NCBI GenBank assembly: GCA_017860375.1
Contig: JAGDMB010000101.1
Span: forward strand, 1-7,899
DNA from: Bacteroidota bacterium
GTDB lineage: Bacteria > Bacteroidota > Bacteroidia > Bacteroidales > UBA10428
Length of the DNA: 7,899 nucleotides
Direction of reading: 5' to 3'
Shown: piece after piece, positions 6,074-7,899 of the stretch
Layout of the letters: every line of letters begins with the position of its first letter
Position numbering within the stretch: position 1 is the first letter of the stretch
Program-made: the position numbers and the translations under genes
Notes under the pieces: model-generated
Told to the model about the DNA's origin: nothing
What the model saw: the letters and a program-made list of their open reading frames with translations, nothing else
Database searches by the model: none

Positions 6074-6101
6074 CCAGAACTTGATTAAAAAAAACACGAA
6101 A

Positions 6102-6935
6102 ATGAAAAAGAATAAAATCACAACGTTCATAGCGCTTGCATTAATAGTATTAGCAGGTGCGGCATTTATTCAGCAAACCAAGATCACCGTGAAGGGTTCG
6201 GATACCATGGTCATCCTGGCCCAGCGCTGGGCTGAGATCTATATGAAACAACATCCCGAGACTTCCATCCAGGTTACCGGAGGCGGTTCAGGGGTCGGAC
6301 TTGCCGCTTTGATCAACGGAACCACCGACATTGCCAATTCGAGCCGTCCGATAAAAAATTCGGAAATCGAAAAATTAAAAAGCCGGTACAATACCCTTGG
6401 CGTTGAGATTCCCTGTGCGAAAGACGGCATCACTGTTTTTCTGAACGAATCCAACAAGGTCAACGAACTTTCGTTGAAACAGCTGAGTGATATTTATACC
6501 GGAAAAATTACCAACTGGAAAGAAGTGGGCGGTGCTGATGCCTCCATTACACTCTACGGCCGTGAAAACAGTTCCGGAACCTATGTGTATTTCAAGGAAA
6601 CTGTGGTTAAGGCCGATTATGCAGCCGCCTGTCAGACCCTTCCAGGCACTGCAGCGGTTGTAAATGCCGTAAAGAAAGACAAATACGGGATCGGATACGG
6701 TGGTGCTGCCTATGCTGAAGGTGTAAAACATTGTATGGTAAAAAAGGATGCGAACAGTCCTGCATACCTGCCTACTGCGGAGAATATCGCAAAGAATCAG
6801 TACCCTGTTACACGGTACCTGTATATGTACCTCCGCAACAGGCCTACAGGCGATCTTAAAAAATTTATTGACTGGATATTGAGCCCTGACGGACAAAAGG
6901 TGGTCACTGGAGTCGGATATTTCCCGGTGAAGTAA
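6102..6935 (+). CDS. pstS: Phosphate ABC transporter periplasmic substrate-binding protein PstS
   Basis: The product has 277 residues from ATG 6102. It begins with a signal peptide (MKKNKITTFIALALIVLAGA) without a lipobox cysteine, so it is probably a soluble periplasmic protein. The mature part shows the PstS-type phosphate-binding fold: VKGSDTM at 30-36, TGGGSG at 59-64, ANSSRPIK at 78-85, CAKDG at 105-109, GRENSSGT at 153-160 and a C-terminal DWILSPDGQKVV. In the family the Ser/Thr/Asp/Arg residues of these loops hold phosphate. The frame is open upstream to an ATG at 5949, but that extension is lysine-rich, is encoded by the heptad repeats and would bury the signal peptide, so 6102 is chosen. 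The gene lies between the porin gene and pstC and probably shares the upstream Pho-regulated promoter. Confidence 0.92.
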   Translation: MKKNKITTFIALALIVLAGAAFIQQTKITVKGSDTMVILAQRWAEIYMKQHPETSIQVTGGGSGVGLAALINGTTDIANSSRPIKNSEIEKLKSRYNTLGVEIPCAKDGITVFLNESNKVNELSLKQLSDIYTGKITNWKEVGGADASITLYGRENSSGTYVYFKETVVKADYAAACQTLPGTAAVVNAVKKDKYGIGYGGAAYAEGVKHCMVKKDANSPAYLPTAENIAKNQYPVTRYLYMYLRNRPTGDLKKFIDWILSPDGQKVVTGVGYFPVK

Positions 6936-6970
6936 GATCGAAACGATAATAAGATATAATAAACAAATAG

Positions 6971-7068
6971 GAATGACGAACAAGGAACATCGAATGTCGA
7001 ACGCTGAAGATAAGACTCATCTATTCTTTGTTATTCAAGATTCGGCGTTCCTTTTTCGGTGTTCAGCT
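6971..7068 (+). repeat. Heptad-periodic inverted repeat in the pstS-pstC gap, potential long RNA hairpin
   Basis: Fourteen 7-bp units in one register span the gap. The first six start with GAA (GAATGAC, GAACAAG, GAACATC, GAATGTC, GAACGCT, GAAGATA) and the last five start with TTC (TTCAAGA, TTCGGCG, TTCCTTT, TTCGGTG, TTCAGCT). Pairing 6971-7010 with 7025-7064 gives, by hand count, 27 Watson-Crick pairs, 6 G-U pairs and 7 mismatches over 40 positions; the best stretch is GAACAAGGAAC with GTTCCTTTTTC (10 of 11). The loop is about 14 nt. There is no U-tract, so it is not a standard intrinsic terminator. It may instead protect the pstS message or reduce read-through into pstC. Confidence 0.7.
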
Positions 7069-7098
7069 AAGCTTTGTTGAACAGGAGAATCAAGACAT

Positions 7099-7899
7099 AT
7101 GAACCAGGACGAATCCACCAAGAAAAAGCCGGAATTCCAGTACAGGTCTTCTTTAAGCCGGTCCGTTGGTAAAAAGCAATTCCGCTTTTCCGACTGGTTC
7201 GCTGAGAAACTGATAAAAACAGTTTCTTTTTTTTCCATCGCCTTTGTTATCCTGATTTTTCTTTTTGTATTCCGGGAAACCCTGCCTATGTTCAACGGTA
7301 CAAACAATCCGGAAAAAAAAGAAAGGACCGGGATTCGTTCAGAAAATGCAAATGAGCTGAAACCCGAAAGCTACAGCGCAGGGGAGGAGGATCAGACCGG
7401 AGAGGAATTAAGGCCGGAAGGGTATTCACCTGATGAAGAAGACAAGGACCGGGAAGTATTAAGGCCGGAAGTCTATTCTCCGGATGAAGAAGTCCATGAT
7501 CCGGACGAGGTAAGATCCCAAGCGTATTCACCGGATCAGGAAACAGGGGATGCCGGGGAACTGAGACCCGAAATATACGGAGACGTGGTTCCGGAAACCG
7601 TTTCTTCGGATAGCATTGGTGACGAAACGGAGGCTGCCGATGATGCATATACCATTGGGGAAGAGGCCGAAGATCCTGTTAAAACCCTGTTTTCAAAAGA
7701 CTGGCAGCCGGTTTCAGATAAACCCAGGTATGGACTGTTGCCTCTTTTTATAGGAACCCTGAAAGTCACCCTTATGGCCATTCTTTTTGCGGCCCCTCTT
7801 GCGATCCTTGCTGCATTGTACACGGCCATGTTCGCAACGCCGAGGTGGAAGGAGATCATTAAACCCGTCATTGAACTACTGGCGGGATTCCCCTCCGTG
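7099..7899 (+). CDS. pstC: Phosphate ABC transporter permease PstC, N-terminal part, with large acidic repeat insertion (3' end missing)
   Basis: The frame is open from ATG 7099 to the window edge (267 residues). It has a basic cytoplasmic N-terminus, a membrane segment at about 41-58 (SFFSIAFVILIFLFVF), then from about 194 a segment typical of PstC: TLFSKDWQPVSDKPRYGLLPLFIGTLKVT, a second membrane segment, ALYTAMFATPRW and ELLAGFPSV. Residues about 67-193 between these parts are not usual for PstC. They are strongly acidic (by hand count 38 Asp/Glu against 7 Lys/Arg in residues 86-193) and contain 17-residue repeats with the pattern ELRPExYSPDEE. With normal PstC topology this loop faces the periplasm. 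An AGGAG lies 11 nt before the ATG, a long spacing for a ribosome binding site. PstC pairs with PstA and PstB, which should follow outside the window. The frame is uninterrupted across the insertion. Confidence 0.85.
   Translation, partial: MNQDESTKKKPEFQYRSSLSRSVGKKQFRFSDWFAEKLIKTVSFFSIAFVILIFLFVFRETLPMFNGTNNPEKKERTGIRSENANELKPESYSAGEEDQTGEELRPEGYSPDEEDKDREVLRPEVYSPDEEVHDPDEVRSQAYSPDQETGDAGELRPEIYGDVVPETVSSDSIGDETEAADDAYTIGEEAEDPVKTLFSKDWQPVSDKPRYGLLPLFIGTLKVTLMAILFAAPLAILAALYTAMFATPRWKEIIKPVIELLAGFPSV
7354..7587 (+). repeat. 51-bp in-frame coding repeats inside pstC (about 4.5 units)
   Basis: The 17-residue units begin at residues 86, 103, 120, 137 and 154 (nucleotides 7354, 7405, 7456, 7507 and 7558). 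They share a core of E/V-L/V-K/R-P-E-x-Y-S-P-D-E/Q-E, then five or six variable, mostly acidic residues. The fifth unit breaks off after ELRPEIYGD. The units are clearly related at protein level but diverged in DNA, so they are not a recent slippage product. Confidence 0.85.

Noticed and set aside
5926..6101. Separate Pho box for pstS
   Set aside because: I found no TTGTAAC-like cores at 11-bp spacing here; the segment is explained by 7- and 8-bp repeats.
6375..6983. 202-codon open frame on the minus strand over pstS
   Set aside because: It is antisense to a well-supported pstS, has no family resemblance, and its start lies in the pstS-pstC heptad region.
7292..7871. Two overlapping minus-strand open frames within pstC
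   Set aside because: They are antisense to the acidic insertion; the proline/arginine-rich products are what the reverse complement of an acidic repeat gives.

Overview
The window looks like a chromosomal segment of a member of the Bacteroidota, probably an environmental lineage. Start codons lack convincing Shine-Dalgarno sequences, candidate promoters have a -7 element of the TAnnTTTG type, the outer-membrane protein is a Bacteroidota-style phosphate porin ending in Phe, and the gaps between genes hold degenerate 7-bp repeat arrays. No mobile element, RNA gene or CRISPR is visible.

Layout. (1) Positions 3-329 are the 3' end of a gene whose product ends in a DUF3471-like domain, apparently preceded by the end of a second copy. 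(2) 378-923 (+) encodes a small membrane methyltransferase of the ICMT/PEMT type. (3) 924-1074 is a heptanucleotide repeat array between convergent genes; its purine-rich strand switches half way so that it is always the sense strand of the nearer gene. (4) 1055-1741 (-) is an unrecognised multi-pass membrane protein. (5) 1893-4364 (-) is a two-gene operon for a PhoB-like response regulator and a PhoR-like histidine kinase, 3 bp apart. (6) 4371-4716 is a divergent control region. (7) 4717-7899 (+) encodes a phosphate-selective porin, the phosphate-binding protein PstS and the start of the permease PstC, which runs off the window.

The central unit is a phosphate-starvation module. PhoR would sense and signal, PhoB would bind the control region, the porin would admit phosphate through the outer membrane, PstS would capture it, and PstC (with PstA and PstB expected beyond the window) would import it. 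The control region carries 11-bp direct repeats of a TTGTAAC core, the geometry of PhoB boxes. There are four units reading towards phoB and up to fourteen in one register reading towards the porin. On both sides the last unit core ends exactly 10 bp before a -7-like element, and both elements continue into the same TTTTGCGGC string. This suggests one divergent, PhoB-activated and autoregulated promoter pair.

Three other observations stand out. PstC carries a strongly acidic insertion of about 125 residues between its first and second membrane segments, built partly of 17-residue repeats. The pstS-pstC gap holds a 7-bp-periodic inverted repeat able to form an RNA hairpin of about 40 positions. 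Related heptad arrays (and one octad array) fill other gaps, one of them creating a false N-terminal extension of PstS.
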